From RGIG5612 sp050944475 (GTDB lineage Bacteria > Bacillota > Clostridia > Lachnospirales > Lachnospiraceae), in assembly GCA_050944475.1 (NCBI GenBank), contig JBMNRD010000004.1, positions 176,925 through 240,924 of the forward strand: a stretch of DNA of 64,000 bases, written 5' to 3'. Both the position numbers and the translations under genes were made by a program. Shown piece after piece: positions 8,929-18,134 of this stretch. The notes below the pieces were generated by a model. The model ran no database searches. It saw only the letters and a list, made by a program, of their open reading frames with translations, and was not told the origin of the DNA. Within the stretch, counting starts at the first letter, position 1; the number at the start of each line of letters is the position of its first letter.

Positions 8929-10032
8929 ATGATTTATGAAAAACTGTGGGCACTGTTCCGACAACAAAATTTCGCAATAATCGCCACTAACGCCCCTTCT
9001 GTAGGCATATTTCGCAATCAGGCAGGCGGACGGGGAATTATCTGTGCCCTTGTGGATAACACCGGGCAGCACCTTTGGACTGCTTCCCTACTTCAGTCCC
9101 TGCACCTCAGGCTTGCTTCCCTGTCTATTCCCGGAATTTCTTCCGACCCTTTATCAGCAAGTGCAACCCATGATGTGCTGTTTATTGTTATAACTGCCGA
9201 TACCGAACGGGACAAACATCTTGCCCGGCCGGGCATAAATGTATGGCTTGTTGACAGCCGAGAAGGTTCCCTTCTGATCTATGAGGATCAACCGGACGAT
9301 TTCTATGGACTGCGTTCTGAAATCGAAGCGGCTATACAGGAAGATTCCGATGATCCGGCAATGCGTTATGCGGATCTGCATTTTTCACCTTCAGCGTCCG
9401 CCTCTGCAACAGGTTCAACTGTCCGCGCCCGCAAAAAAATCAGCTATTTCCCGACTGTCACTGTAATACTTATTGCACTCAATGTGCTTTGCTACGCAGT
9501 TCTTGCCCTCATCGGCAATGTCCGCAACATCTCCTTTATGGCGGCAGCGGGAGCCAATTACGGTCCTTACATATTTGAAAATTTCCAGCTCTGGAGGCTT
9601 CTCACTTCCATGTTCATGCATTTCGGACTGCCGCACCTGCTGGGCAACATGGTTTACCTGGGCCTTTCAGGATACAATTTGGAGCGGGCAATCGGCCACG
9701 GAAGATTTCTTCTTATATATATGCTTGCAGGAATCGGGGGAAATGTCGTGTCCGCAGCTTACTACTATGTAACAAACACCAATACTATTTCCGTCGGTGC
9801 CAGCGGAGCCATCTACGGCCTTGTGGGAGCAATATGCTACCTGACCTTTCTCAGCTATCGACGGATGCAGCCGGCCTACGTGTTCCTGCGTATCGGCATG
9901 GTTCTGATATTTGTTTTTTATTCGAGTTTCATAAGTCCCGGCGTGGATGGAGCCGCCCATATCGGCGGATTTATCTTCGGTGTTTTACTGGCAATACTAT
10001 TTATCAGGAGGAGAAAAAATGAAAAAAGATGA
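8929..10032 (+). CDS. Rhomboid family intramembrane serine protease
   Basis: Protein of 367 aa. The N-terminal 165 residues form a soluble domain of unknown function. The C-terminal part has six membrane helices of the rhomboid fold. The catalytic serine is in GASGAIYG and the catalytic histidine in GAAHIGGF; the HFGLPHLLGNM loop supplies the oxyanion-type histidine/asparagine. It should cleave membrane-spanning substrates in the cytoplasmic membrane. Start ATG 8929 has a weak upstream AGGA. Its last 14 nt overlap the HIT gene, whose AGGAGG lies inside this reading frame, so translation is probably coupled. Confidence 0.88.
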   Translation: MIYEKLWALFRQQNFAIIATNAPSVGIFRNQAGGRGIICALVDNTGQHLWTASLLQSLHLRLASLSIPGISSDPLSASATHDVLFIVITADTERDKHLARPGINVWLVDSREGSLLIYEDQPDDFYGLRSEIEAAIQEDSDDPAMRYADLHFSPSASASATGSTVRARKKISYFPTVTVILIALNVLCYAVLALIGNVRNISFMAAAGANYGPYIFENFQLWRLLTSMFMHFGLPHLLGNMVYLGLSGYNLERAIGHGRFLLIYMLAGIGGNVVSAAYYYVTNTNTISVGASGAIYGLVGAICYLTFLSYRRMQPAYVFLRIGMVLIFVFYSSFISPGVDGAAHIGGFIFGVLLAILFIRRRKNEKR

Positions 10033-10435
10033 CTGTATTTTCTGTCTGTTGGCAAACGGAGATATTCCCACAATGTCTTTGTACGAAAATGAGGATTTTC
10101 GTGTAATATTCGATGCTGCTCCTGCAACTGCCGGACACGCCCTGATTATTCCCAAGGACCATTTTGAAAATATTTTTGACATACCGGAGGACCTGCTGGG
10201 CAGGGCGCACAAGCTGGCCGGAAAGCTGGCACCGGTTTTGATAGAGGTGTTCGGCGCCGACGGAATCAATATTTTACAAAACAATAACGAGTCTGCCGGC
10301 CAAACCGTTTTCCATTTTCACATCCATCTGATTCCCCGCTACAAAGATGATAAGGCAATCCTTTCATGGACACCGGGGGAGCAAAACAAAGAAAGTCTGC
10401 AATCTGCCCTTGAACTCCTTGCCACAAAGCTATAG
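10019..10435 (+). CDS. HIT family nucleotide hydrolase/transferase
   Basis: The true start is ATG 10019, because AGGAGG lies at 10007-10012; the same frame is open further upstream but without a ribosome site. The 138-aa product begins KKDDCIFC and has the zinc-associated Cys pair of Hint/HinT proteins. The catalytic histidine triad is FHFHIHLIPR. These cytosolic enzymes hydrolyse nucleoside phosphoramidates, adenylates or dinucleotide polyphosphates. The gene overlaps the rhomboid stop and is followed by a strong terminator at 10468-10501. Confidence 0.92.
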   Translation: MKKDDCIFCLLANGDIPTMSLYENEDFRVIFDAAPATAGHALIIPKDHFENIFDIPEDLLGRAHKLAGKLAPVLIEVFGADGINILQNNNESAGQTVFHFHIHLIPRYKDDKAILSWTPGEQNKESLQSALELLATKL

Positions 10436-10467
10436 AGGACGGCAATTGCATTATTGATTACCTAAAC

Positions 10468-10501
10468 AAAAACAGTCGCTTCAACAGATGCGACTGTTTT
10501 T
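10468..10501. terminator. Bidirectional rho-independent terminator
   Basis: A 12-bp perfect stem (AAAAACAGTCGC at 10468-10479, GCGACTGTTTTT at 10490-10501) with a 10-nt loop. A-tract and T-tract flank the GC core on opposite sides, so it can terminate both the rhomboid/HIT transcript and the minus-strand murG/acetyltransferase transcript that converge here. Confidence 0.9.
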
Positions 10502-10505
10502 CGAT

Positions 10506-11264
10506 TTAAAACTCTATCCCGAAGTGCTCCTTTATAATCCGCATAGCTTCCTCTTCGTTTTCCGCATGGGCAAGCACGGTGGTCTGTCCATCTACTTTAA
10601 GTGTCAATTCATCCTTCAAAAACAACTTCCTTGCATTTCCCTCAATCAGGCTGACATACATGGTGCTCTTAAACAGTTCCTCCTGATTCGTGGCAATATA
10701 CTGATTGGCAAATACAAAATCCATCGGCTCAAATTTTATGTCGGCGAAGCACACAACCGGCTGTTCTCCAAACCTTATTTCATACCAGTCCCCGTTCATG
10801 ACCACATAATACCCGTATGGAGTTTGCGTCCCGTCAAGCGGAATCGCACTCATGAAGGAACGGTCTCCAAAGCCCACGTCACAATAATACTTCTTATCAT
10901 CAATGACGCAGATATTACCCCTATGTCCTATAGGAGTCTTAAAGCCCCTTGTCAAAACCCTTGCCACCACCTGATATGTATGGTAGCCCAGAGCACTTAA
11001 GAATGATGAGAACAGTCCGTTAAGTTCATGACACCAGCCGCCCCTTTCCCGGACGATGATTTTGTCGTACAAATCCCGGACCTTAAGGCTCGGAACAATG
11101 TTCTTTACATGAACATCAAGATTCTCAAACGGAATACTCCTGACATGGGCAGGTATGATTTTGTTTAGGGTTTCAAGCGTGCCGTCCGGCACCAGTCCCT
11201 TCAACCCGATTCTTTCAAGATATTTTTCCCTGTCCGGCAGGGGTTCATAATAATCCCTGAACAC
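10506..11264 (-). CDS. Arylamine N-acetyltransferase
   Basis: Protein of 252 aa on the minus strand, starting at GTG 11264 behind AGGAG. The NAT catalytic cysteine is in RERGGWCHELNGLF. The partner histidine and aspartate lie in the segment ending in NICVIDDKKYYCDVGFG. The enzyme moves acetyl from acetyl-CoA to arylamines or related amines in the cytosol. It follows murG after 1 nt, with its ribosome site inside the end of murG, so the two are co-transcribed. There is no evident functional link with peptidoglycan synthesis. Confidence 0.88.
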   Translation of the reverse strand: MFRDYYEPLPDREKYLERIGLKGLVPDGTLETLNKIIPAHVRSIPFENLDVHVKNIVPSLKVRDLYDKIIVRERGGWCHELNGLFSSFLSALGYHTYQVVARVLTRGFKTPIGHRGNICVIDDKKYYCDVGFGDRSFMSAIPLDGTQTPYGYYVVMNGDWYEIRFGEQPVVCFADIKFEPMDFVFANQYIATNQEELFKSTMYVSLIEGNARKLFLKDELTLKVDGQTTVLAHAENEEEAMRIIKEHFGIEF

Positions 11265-11265
11265 C

Positions 11266-12345
11266 TTAATTCTCCTGTCTTTCCTTTACACAGGCCGAAA
11301 GAATTCCGGCAATCCGACGGGCTGCATTTTCTCCGGAGCACCTGCGCATTGCTTCGGCATATTTCTCCCTGTTCTCATACACTTCTAAAATAGCTGTCAC
11401 AAGGCGTTCTTTTGTCATTCTCTCCTCCGGAAGGACCTTGGCAAATCCTCTTTTCTCGAATGACTGCGCATTAAGAATCTGATCTCCGCGGCTGGCCTGC
11501 GTTCCCAAGGGAATCAAAAGCGCAGGCTTGGCGAGGGCATGTATTTCGCACAGAACATTTGCCCCTGCCCTTGAAATCATGCAGTCACTCATAGCCATCA
11601 AATGGCTCAAATCTTCATTTACGTACTCAAACTGACGGTAACCGCGTGTTGAGTTGAGGGCCTCGCTTAACTTGCCCTCACCACATATATGTACTATTTG
11701 AAAATGTTGCAAAAGCTCAGGCAGGGCATTGCGCACTGCATCGTTAATGCATGTTGCTCCAAGACTGCCGCCCACAACCATCAGCACCGGTTTCCCATCG
11801 CTGAAATTGCAAATAATGAGACCTTTTTCTTTGCTGCCGTTAAAGAGCTCGTCCCTGATGGGAAGTCCCGTGTGAATAGCTTTTTCCTTTTGTAAATATT
11901 CGGCACTTTCAGGAAAATTGTAGCAAATCTTGTCCGCCATGCGGATACAGAGTTTGTTGGCAAGGCCGGGAGACATGTCGGATTCATGAATGACTATCGG
12001 TATTTTGTGAGCCTTTGCGGCAAATACTACCGGCACGACCACGAAACCTCCCTTGGAAAAAACCACATCCGGCCTTTGCTCCTTCATGTATTTCTTTGCT
12101 TCTTTTATTCCCTTCAGGACCCTGAAAGGATCCTTCAGGTTCTCTACGGAAAGATATCTGCGAAGTTTTCCGGTGGCTATTCCCGTATAGGGAATGCCCT
12201 CCTGCTCAACGAGCCTGCGTTCTATCCCGTCATACGAACCCATGTATTCTATCTCAAAGCCCTCTTCCTTCAAATATGGAATCAAAGCAAGATTCGGCGT
12301 AACATGTCCGGCGGTTCCGCCTCCGGTTAATAATATCTTTGGCAT
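11266..12345 (-). CDS. murG: UDP-GlcNAc:lipid I N-acetylglucosamine transferase MurG
   Basis: Protein of 359 aa on the minus strand, ATG 12345 after AAAGGAG. N-terminal glycine-rich loop GGGTAGHVTPNLAL, second glycine motif VVGGSLGATCIN, and the UDP-GlcNAc site SRAGANVLCEI with GDQILNAQ. Full family length. MurG acts at the inner face of the membrane and adds GlcNAc to lipid I to make lipid II. It is not in a division/cell-wall cluster here and shares its transcript only with the acetyltransferase. It may be a second or relocated copy; that cannot be judged from one window. Confidence 0.92.
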   Translation of the reverse strand: MPKILLTGGGTAGHVTPNLALIPYLKEEGFEIEYMGSYDGIERRLVEQEGIPYTGIATGKLRRYLSVENLKDPFRVLKGIKEAKKYMKEQRPDVVFSKGGFVVVPVVFAAKAHKIPIVIHESDMSPGLANKLCIRMADKICYNFPESAEYLQKEKAIHTGLPIRDELFNGSKEKGLIICNFSDGKPVLMVVGGSLGATCINDAVRNALPELLQHFQIVHICGEGKLSEALNSTRGYRQFEYVNEDLSHLMAMSDCMISRAGANVLCEIHALAKPALLIPLGTQASRGDQILNAQSFEKRGFAKVLPEERMTKERLVTAILEVYENREKYAEAMRRCSGENAARRIAGILSACVKERQEN

Positions 12346-12427
12346 TTTTCAGCTCCTTTCGGTTTCGGAGTAATTATACCTTGAATCTTTCTTGTTTTAA
12401 AGATTGATTTGATTTAAAATAAATCTT

Positions 12428-13762
12428 ATGAAAACATTAATCAGAGACGGCCTCGTTCTCCTGCCTGAGGGCGACGGCTACAAAATCGAAAAAAACGACA
12501 TTTTAATTGACGGTGATACCATTGCCGCCGTTTCGCCGGCTCTTGACCCTGTCTTGATGCGTGCCGCAAACGAGGTTGTTGACGCCTTTGGCAAGCTGGT
12601 AATGCCCGGACTCATCAACGCGCATACTCATGCGTATATGTCACTGTTCAGAAATTACGCCGACGACATGGAGTTTTTTGACTGGCTGGACAAGGTCCAG
12701 AAGGTTGAGGACGACATGACCTGTGAAGACATTTACTGGGGAACAATGTTGTCTGCTGCGGAAATGATAAAAAGCGGAACTACCTGCTTCGTGGACATGA
12801 CAATAAGGTCCGCCAATCCCGGATTTACGGAAGGACCTTTAAGTGCCGCCGCCGGTGCGGTAAATGACTCCGGCATGCGGGCTGTTATCTCAAGGGGTTT
12901 TGCCGGCTATGCAGATGATGAGGAATCCCTCATAAAATTCAAACAGGCGGTTGATGAAATGGATGCTTTCGAGGAGTTTCCCCGCATCAGCTTTATGTTC
13001 GGACCGCATGCGCCGTACAGCTGCATGCCTGATTATCTGCAGAAACTGACAAACGAGGCAAGAAAGCGCGGCATCGGCCAGATTATCCATTTGTCCGAAA
13101 GCGAACTTGAGGTAGAAAACATGCTCAGGAAGCATGGAGTGACCCCGGTAAAATACGTAGCGGATCTCAGGGTGTTCGACGTTCCGACCATTGCCGCGCA
13201 TTGCACCCGGGCAACCGACGAGGACATCCGGATTATGAAGGAGAAGAATGTCTCCATCGCAATCAATCCCAAGAGCAATATGAAGTTAGGCAACGGGTTT
13301 GCCCCTGTTCAGAAATTCCTTGATGCAGGAGTAAACATATGCCTCGGGACCGACGGCTGCGGAAGCAACAATTCCCAGAATATGTTTCAGGAAATGAATG
13401 CCGCCGCCCTTGCATACAAAGGCGCTTACAAAAAAGCCCGCTGCTTTGACGCTGCGCAGGCCATTAAAGCCGCAACCGAAGGCGGGGCAAAGGCAATCGG
13501 AATGGAAGAGAAACTTGGAATAATCAAAGAAGGAGCCCTGGCGGACATTATAATAATTGATTTATTCGAGCCGCAATTTTTCCCCACAAACGACATTCCG
13601 TCAAGTCTGGTTTACTCGGCCAAAGGCAGCGAAGTTGATACCGTGTTCATCAACGGCCGTATGGTCATGGAAGAGAAGCACGTTCTGTCTATGAACATAG
13701 GAAGAATATACAGTGAGTGCGAACGTATTGCCGACAGGCTGAAAATGATTAAGAGATATTAA
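12428..13762 (+). CDS. mtaD: 5'-methylthioadenosine / S-adenosylhomocysteine deaminase-type amidohydrolase
   Basis: Protein of 444 aa. Metal ligands of the amidohydrolase superfamily are visible: INAHTHAYMSL, the HLSESELE histidine, AAHCTRA, and LGTDGCGSNN with the catalytic Asp. The MtaD pattern (FRNYADDMEFFDWL) points to deamination of SAH or methylthioadenosine to the inosyl form. The neighbour 13 nt downstream is SAH hydrolase, so both genes act on SAH, which supports this call over other deaminases. No good ribosome site precedes ATG 12428. Confidence 0.85.
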   Translation: MKTLIRDGLVLLPEGDGYKIEKNDILIDGDTIAAVSPALDPVLMRAANEVVDAFGKLVMPGLINAHTHAYMSLFRNYADDMEFFDWLDKVQKVEDDMTCEDIYWGTMLSAAEMIKSGTTCFVDMTIRSANPGFTEGPLSAAAGAVNDSGMRAVISRGFAGYADDEESLIKFKQAVDEMDAFEEFPRISFMFGPHAPYSCMPDYLQKLTNEARKRGIGQIIHLSESELEVENMLRKHGVTPVKYVADLRVFDVPTIAAHCTRATDEDIRIMKEKNVSIAINPKSNMKLGNGFAPVQKFLDAGVNICLGTDGCGSNNSQNMFQEMNAAALAYKGAYKKARCFDAAQAIKAATEGGAKAIGMEEKLGIIKEGALADIIIIDLFEPQFFPTNDIPSSLVYSAKGSEVDTVFINGRMVMEEKHVLSMNIGRIYSECERIADRLKMIKRY

Positions 13763-13775
13763 GGAGAACAGATAA

Positions 13776-15017
13776 ATGAGCAACATCCGCGACATTTCCC
13801 TGGCCGATTCAGGACATAGAAAAATAGACTGGGTAAAACGTAACTGCCCTTTGCTTAACTCCCTTGAAGAAGATTTTTCCAAGGCTCTTCCCTTCAAGGG
13901 CATAAGAATTGCCCTGTCTGTACATCTGGAGGCTAAAACCGCCTACCTTTGCAAGGTTTTGAAGGCCGGAGGCGCGCAGATGTTTATTACCGGCAGTAAC
14001 CCTCTGTCTACTCAGGATGACGTAGCCGCCGCTCTTGTAGATGACGGCCTGCAGGTCTGGGCGCGTCACGGCTGCTCCGAAAAAGAATATTTCGACGATA
14101 TGCGCAAGGTTCTGGAAAATAATTGCAACATTATCATTGATGACGGAGGCGACCTGGTCCACATGCTCCACAATGAGATGACGGACAAGCTCCGATATGT
14201 GATTGGCGGCTGTGAAGAAACCACCACCGGCATTACCCGATTGAAAGCCATGGAAAAAGAAGGAAGCCTTAAATTCCCCATGGTTCTTGTAAATGACGCC
14301 GAATGCAAGTATCTTTTTGATAACCGCTACGGTACAGGGCAATCGGTATGGGACGGAATCAACCGCACAACGAACCTGATTGTCGCAGGCAAAAATGTTG
14401 TAATTGCAGGTTATGGCTGGTGCGGCAAAGGCTGCGCAATGAGGGCAAAAGGGCTGGGCGCCCGGGTTATAATTACCGAAGTGAATCCGGTGAAGGCCAT
14501 TGAGGCCATAATGGACGGTTTTGACGTAATGCCCATGGCACAGGCGGCCGAAATCGGGGATATCTTCATCACCGCCACCGGCTGCAATAAGGTCATCAGC
14601 ACAAACGAATTTAACTCCATGAAGGACGGCGCCATCTGTTGCAACGCAGGGCACTTTGATGTTGAGGTAGATACGGCCGCTCTGCGTGAAACAGCCGTTG
14701 AAACGGCTCCGATGCGTGATAACATCATGGGCTATAAAATGGCAAACGGCCGCCGGATTTATCTGTTGGCCGAGGGGCGTCTCGTCAATCTGGCTGCAGG
14801 TGACGGACATCCCGCCGAAATCATGGACATGAGCTTTGCAATACAGGCCCTGTCCGCTAAGTATTTAGTGGAGCATAAGGAAAACATCAGTGCCCTTCTG
14901 ATACGGGTTCCCGAAGAAATTGATAAAGAAGTGGCCGTCCGCAAGCTGGCGCACCTCGGGAAATCTATCGATACCCTGACAAGAGAGCAACAAGATTATA
15001 TGGAGAAGTCATTATGA
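13776..15017 (+). CDS. ahcY: Adenosylhomocysteinase
   Basis: Protein of 413 aa, ATG 13776 behind AAGGAG. The NAD-binding loop is GYGWCGKGCAMRAKGLGA, and substrate-site residues appear in SVHLEAKTAYL and GHFDVEVD. The enzyme splits S-adenosylhomocysteine to adenosine and homocysteine and relieves product inhibition of methyltransferases. The length (about 413) and GYGWCGKG loop fit the shorter bacterial/archaeal type. With the preceding deaminase it forms an SAH disposal operon; SIH produced by the deaminase may also be a substrate. Its stop overlaps the sirtuin start (ATGA). Confidence 0.93.
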   Translation: MSNIRDISLADSGHRKIDWVKRNCPLLNSLEEDFSKALPFKGIRIALSVHLEAKTAYLCKVLKAGGAQMFITGSNPLSTQDDVAAALVDDGLQVWARHGCSEKEYFDDMRKVLENNCNIIIDDGGDLVHMLHNEMTDKLRYVIGGCEETTTGITRLKAMEKEGSLKFPMVLVNDAECKYLFDNRYGTGQSVWDGINRTTNLIVAGKNVVIAGYGWCGKGCAMRAKGLGARVIITEVNPVKAIEAIMDGFDVMPMAQAAEIGDIFITATGCNKVISTNEFNSMKDGAICCNAGHFDVEVDTAALRETAVETAPMRDNIMGYKMANGRRIYLLAEGRLVNLAAGDGHPAEIMDMSFAIQALSAKYLVEHKENISALLIRVPEEIDKEVAVRKLAHLGKSIDTLTREQQDYMEKSL

Positions 15018-15754
15018 ATTTAAAAGCAAGCCCTGAAGAAAGAATTGAAATCCTGAAAAAATGGATAGCGGAAAGTGATAATATCGTTTTTTTCGGCGGA
15101 GCCGGTGTTTCTACGGAAAGCAATATCCCCGACTTTCGAAGCGCTAACGGGCTTTACAATCAGAAACACGACTATCCTCCGGAAACCATACTGAGTCACA
15201 GCTTTTATATGCGCAACATGAAGGAGTTTTACCGGTTCTACAAGAAAAAAATGGTTATTTTAAACGCAAAGCCCAACGCTGCACACCTTAAACTTGCACA
15301 GTTGGAAAAACAGGGAAAGTTGAAGGCAATTGTAACACAGAACGTTGACGGCCTTCATCAGGCAGCGGGAAGCAAGACGGTTTTTGAACTTCACGGCTCG
15401 GCTCACAGGAATTATTGCACAAAATGCGGCAGGCTTTTCGGCCTTGACTACATTGTCGCCGCCGCGGACGTTCCCGTATGTGATGTCTGCGGTGGTACCG
15501 TTAAACCCGATGTGGTATTATATGAAGAGGGACTGGACAATGACACTGTCAGCGGCGCAATCAACGCCATCAGCCGTGCGGATGTGCTCATAGTGGGAGG
15601 GACTTCTCTGGTTGTTTACCCTGCCGCCGGACTGATTGATTACTATAAAGGGAATAAGTTGGTGCTTATTAATAAAAGCTCCACACCTAAGGACAGCATA
15701 GCCGACTTGATTATTTGTGACAGCATCGGCAAAGTGTTTGCCCAAATAGATTAG
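15014..15754 (+). CDS. NAD-dependent protein deacetylase, Sir2 family
   Basis: Protein of 246 aa overlapping ahcY by 4 nt. All sirtuin motifs are present: GAGVSTESNIPDFRS, TQNVDGLHQAAGS, the catalytic His in ELHGSAHR, four zinc Cys (CTKCG and CDVCGG) and GGTSLVVYPA. It removes acyl groups from lysines using NAD. The full-length zinc site and the residues YFY/KKK in the first third fit a class U/M bacterial sirtuin. Translational coupling to ahcY suggests coordinated expression, but any direct role in SAH metabolism is inference. Confidence 0.93.
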   Translation: MNLKASPEERIEILKKWIAESDNIVFFGGAGVSTESNIPDFRSANGLYNQKHDYPPETILSHSFYMRNMKEFYRFYKKKMVILNAKPNAAHLKLAQLEKQGKLKAIVTQNVDGLHQAAGSKTVFELHGSAHRNYCTKCGRLFGLDYIVAAADVPVCDVCGGTVKPDVVLYEEGLDNDTVSGAINAISRADVLIVGGTSLVVYPAAGLIDYYKGNKLVLINKSSTPKDSIADLIICDSIGKVFAQID

Positions 15755-15782
15755 TTTTTCGAATAATTGGGGAGAGGTTAGT

Positions 15783-16874
15783 ATGGATAATTTTTTAAGC
15801 GGCGGAATTGCCGAACTTGAACAGGCCAGAAAGGTCATCGAAGATGTAGCCAAACTCGAGGCAGATGCGGAAAGTGCCGAAAAACTCATGAAATCCAATG
15901 AGAAGGATGTGTCTGCGCAAAAGAAATTCATGAAAGACAAAATTGATGCATCCATTAAGAGCCGGCGCGAGGAACTGGAAAAAGCCCACGAAGAACAGAT
16001 ACAGGAAGCCAAGAAGGATTTGAAGGGTGCGGAGCGCAGCCGGAAAAACGCGAAGGCAAAGGCCGTTGACAGCCGCATTTCCGAGGAAACCCGATCCATT
16101 ACCGAGGAAAATAAAAAACTTAACGCTCAGATAAAATCCATGTTCAAGCAAGCCAAGGTTCCGGCCTGTTGCAACTCTACATATTATTATGCTCTGTTCC
16201 GTGCAAAGACTTTCAGGGACTTTCTTATTTTCGCGCTGACGGTGCTGATCGGCATTGCGGTTATTCCCAATGTTGTCTGTGCCTTGTTAGAGGTTTCAAT
16301 GTTTTATAAGATTCTCATATACGTTGGTATCATTGTTTTCTTCATCGCCTTGTACTTCATCGTGTTTCTTCTCACAAGCGGCGAAAAAAAGGCCGCAGCC
16401 ATCGAGCGGGGGCGACTTATCCGTAAAAGAATAGCCGCCAATAAAAAGCAGATTAAATCCATGTCCCGCAGCATTAAAAGTGATGTGGATGAAACCACCT
16501 ATGAGCTGGACGAATTTGATGATGAAATCCGCCGGCACGAGGCTATCACAAATGAACGTGAAACCGCCAAGGAACTCGCCATGAAAGAGTTCGATTCTAA
16601 AACCGCAGCCTCCATAAAATTCGAAATTGAAGGAGAAAATATCCTTATCATCGAGCAGATGGAAGCCGACGGAAAGATCCTGAAAGAAGACTTTATACAA
16701 AAGCGGGCGGCTGCCAAAAGCGCCCGGGCGGCACTGACCAACAGTTATGCGGCGTACCTCGGAGCAAAGAACATGTCTGTCGAAAAGATTGACGAGCTCA
16801 TTGCCATAATCAGGGAAGGCAAGGCCCGGACCATTATGCAGGCCCTTGATGTCCAAAAAGGTGAGATTAAGTAA
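15783..16874 (+). CDS. Coiled-coil protein with two membrane helices, unknown function
   Basis: Protein of 363 aa behind GGGGAGAGG. I do not recognise a family. Residues 1-125 are Glu/Lys/Ala-rich and predicted to form a long coiled coil. Two membrane helices follow (FLIFALTVLIGIAVIPNVV and ILIYVGIIVFFIALYFIVFL, about 140-200). A second charged coiled-coil region runs from about 205 to the end. With both termini on the cytoplasmic side it would resemble a membrane-tethered scaffold. It is followed after 3 nt by the DUF5711 gene and then a CvpA gene, so an envelope role is plausible. Confidence 0.65.
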   Translation: MDNFLSGGIAELEQARKVIEDVAKLEADAESAEKLMKSNEKDVSAQKKFMKDKIDASIKSRREELEKAHEEQIQEAKKDLKGAERSRKNAKAKAVDSRISEETRSITEENKKLNAQIKSMFKQAKVPACCNSTYYYALFRAKTFRDFLIFALTVLIGIAVIPNVVCALLEVSMFYKILIYVGIIVFFIALYFIVFLLTSGEKKAAAIERGRLIRKRIAANKKQIKSMSRSIKSDVDETTYELDEFDDEIRRHEAITNERETAKELAMKEFDSKTAASIKFEIEGENILIIEQMEADGKILKEDFIQKRAAAKSARAALTNSYAAYLGAKNMSVEKIDELIAIIREGKARTIMQALDVQKGEIK

Positions 16875-16877
16875 GAA

Positions 16878-18056
16878 ATGACCCGGTCTGATAAGAAGCA
16901 AATGAATCGCAAGCCTGCGACAAAAAAGCGGGGCAGGCATAGCGTTGGAGGGATTTTCATTACATTGGCCGCTGTGCTTATTCTGGCGGCCGCTGTTGTT
17001 GTATGCGGCTTCTTCTTGTTAAGATACCGTAAATACGGTGAAATTGATGTCAGGGCCTCAATTGAACTTGCCGGTAAAGCCGATAATCTTTCGTATCATG
17101 TGTATGGCGACGGATTTCTCCAATGCTCCGGAAAGGGGCTGACGCACTTTGACAAAAGCGGCGTCCTTTGGGAAGAAAACTTTGAAATGAGCCATCCGCT
17201 GATTGACGTATGCGACGGCTATGCCGCCGTTGCCGACATAAAGCAGTCGGATGTCTATATTTACGATAACAGCGGACTGGTCAAGCGCATCAGTTCCGCC
17301 CATGACATTCTGGATGTGGAAATTGCCCCCACCGGCATATTTGCACTCATCACAAACGACGGTGACTGCAACTACATTGAATTAAAAAGTGTATCCGACG
17401 GCGACCTCTTTAATGTTAAGAGCATTTTTTCCTCCAGCGGATACCTCACCGACATTGCCCTGTCTCCGGACGGAATGCGCCTTGCTGCCGCCTTTATATA
17501 CGTTTCTCAGGGCAATCTCGAGTCAAGGGTGCTTTTCTATGATTTCAACGCAAATGATACCGACAGCATGCTTGTGGCAGGTTTTAACCAATACACCGAC
17601 ACACTCCTGACCATGGTGGAATATATGGGCAATGACGTGATTTGTGCGGTCGGCGATAATGCGGTTTCCTTTTATAACTTCAAGGCTGAACCCGAGTTGA
17701 TTTGTGAATATCTCGACCTCGAATGGGAAATCCAGTCCCTCGATATCAATGACAAGCACATCCTTTTTGTCGTCAAGGACGACACGGGCGAACACGGCTA
17801 CAAAATCAAGGCGTTCAATACAAGCGGAAAGCTTGTCGCCGATGTGGGCTTCGACTTTGCTTACAGCAAAGCTGTTCTCGCAGGAAGGAACGCCCTTCTG
17901 TACTCGGGAAATGATTTTCAGCTTTTGAGCTTTGCCGGCGTGAAAAGGTTTTCTCATTCCACGGACAGTCGCATCGCCGGTATTCTGGCCTTTGACGGTG
18001 AAAACAACCTGCTGATTGCCACAATGGACGTCGCAGATATCATAAAATTAAAATAA
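16878..18056 (+). CDS. DUF5711 family protein, membrane-anchored beta-propeller
   Basis: Protein of 392 aa. Basic N-terminus, one membrane helix (ITLAAVLILAAAVVVCGFFL, about residues 28-50), then an extracytoplasmic region made of repeated four-stranded units (for example YIDEYDNSG-like and LSPDGMRLAAAF segments) typical of a seven- or eight-bladed propeller. This matches DUF5711 proteins of Clostridia. Function unknown. It is part of a three-gene set with the coiled-coil membrane protein and CvpA. Confidence 0.75.
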   Translation: MTRSDKKQMNRKPATKKRGRHSVGGIFITLAAVLILAAAVVVCGFFLLRYRKYGEIDVRASIELAGKADNLSYHVYGDGFLQCSGKGLTHFDKSGVLWEENFEMSHPLIDVCDGYAAVADIKQSDVYIYDNSGLVKRISSAHDILDVEIAPTGIFALITNDGDCNYIELKSVSDGDLFNVKSIFSSSGYLTDIALSPDGMRLAAAFIYVSQGNLESRVLFYDFNANDTDSMLVAGFNQYTDTLLTMVEYMGNDVICAVGDNAVSFYNFKAEPELICEYLDLEWEIQSLDINDKHILFVVKDDTGEHGYKIKAFNTSGKLVADVGFDFAYSKAVLAGRNALLYSGNDFQLLSFAGVKRFSHSTDSRIAGILAFDGENNLLIATMDVADIIKLK

Positions 18057-18134
18057 TATATGTTCGGATATTAATTTATGCCGTTGCGGGACATCCGGCC
18101 CCGCGAGGGCAACATTTAAAAGGAGGGTGATTGT

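Noticed and set aside
13809..14810. 333-aa open frame on the minus strand inside ahcY
   Set aside because: Antisense shadow of a highly conserved enzyme gene; no ribosome site and no recognisable domain.
15518..16099. 193-aa minus-strand open frame over the sirtuin and coiled-coil genes
   Set aside because: Ser/Phe-rich translation typical of the antisense of Lys/Glu-rich coding sequence.
18083..18115. GC-rich hairpin before the cvpA gene as a terminator
   Set aside because: Imperfect stem without a T-tract; a leader structure is as likely.
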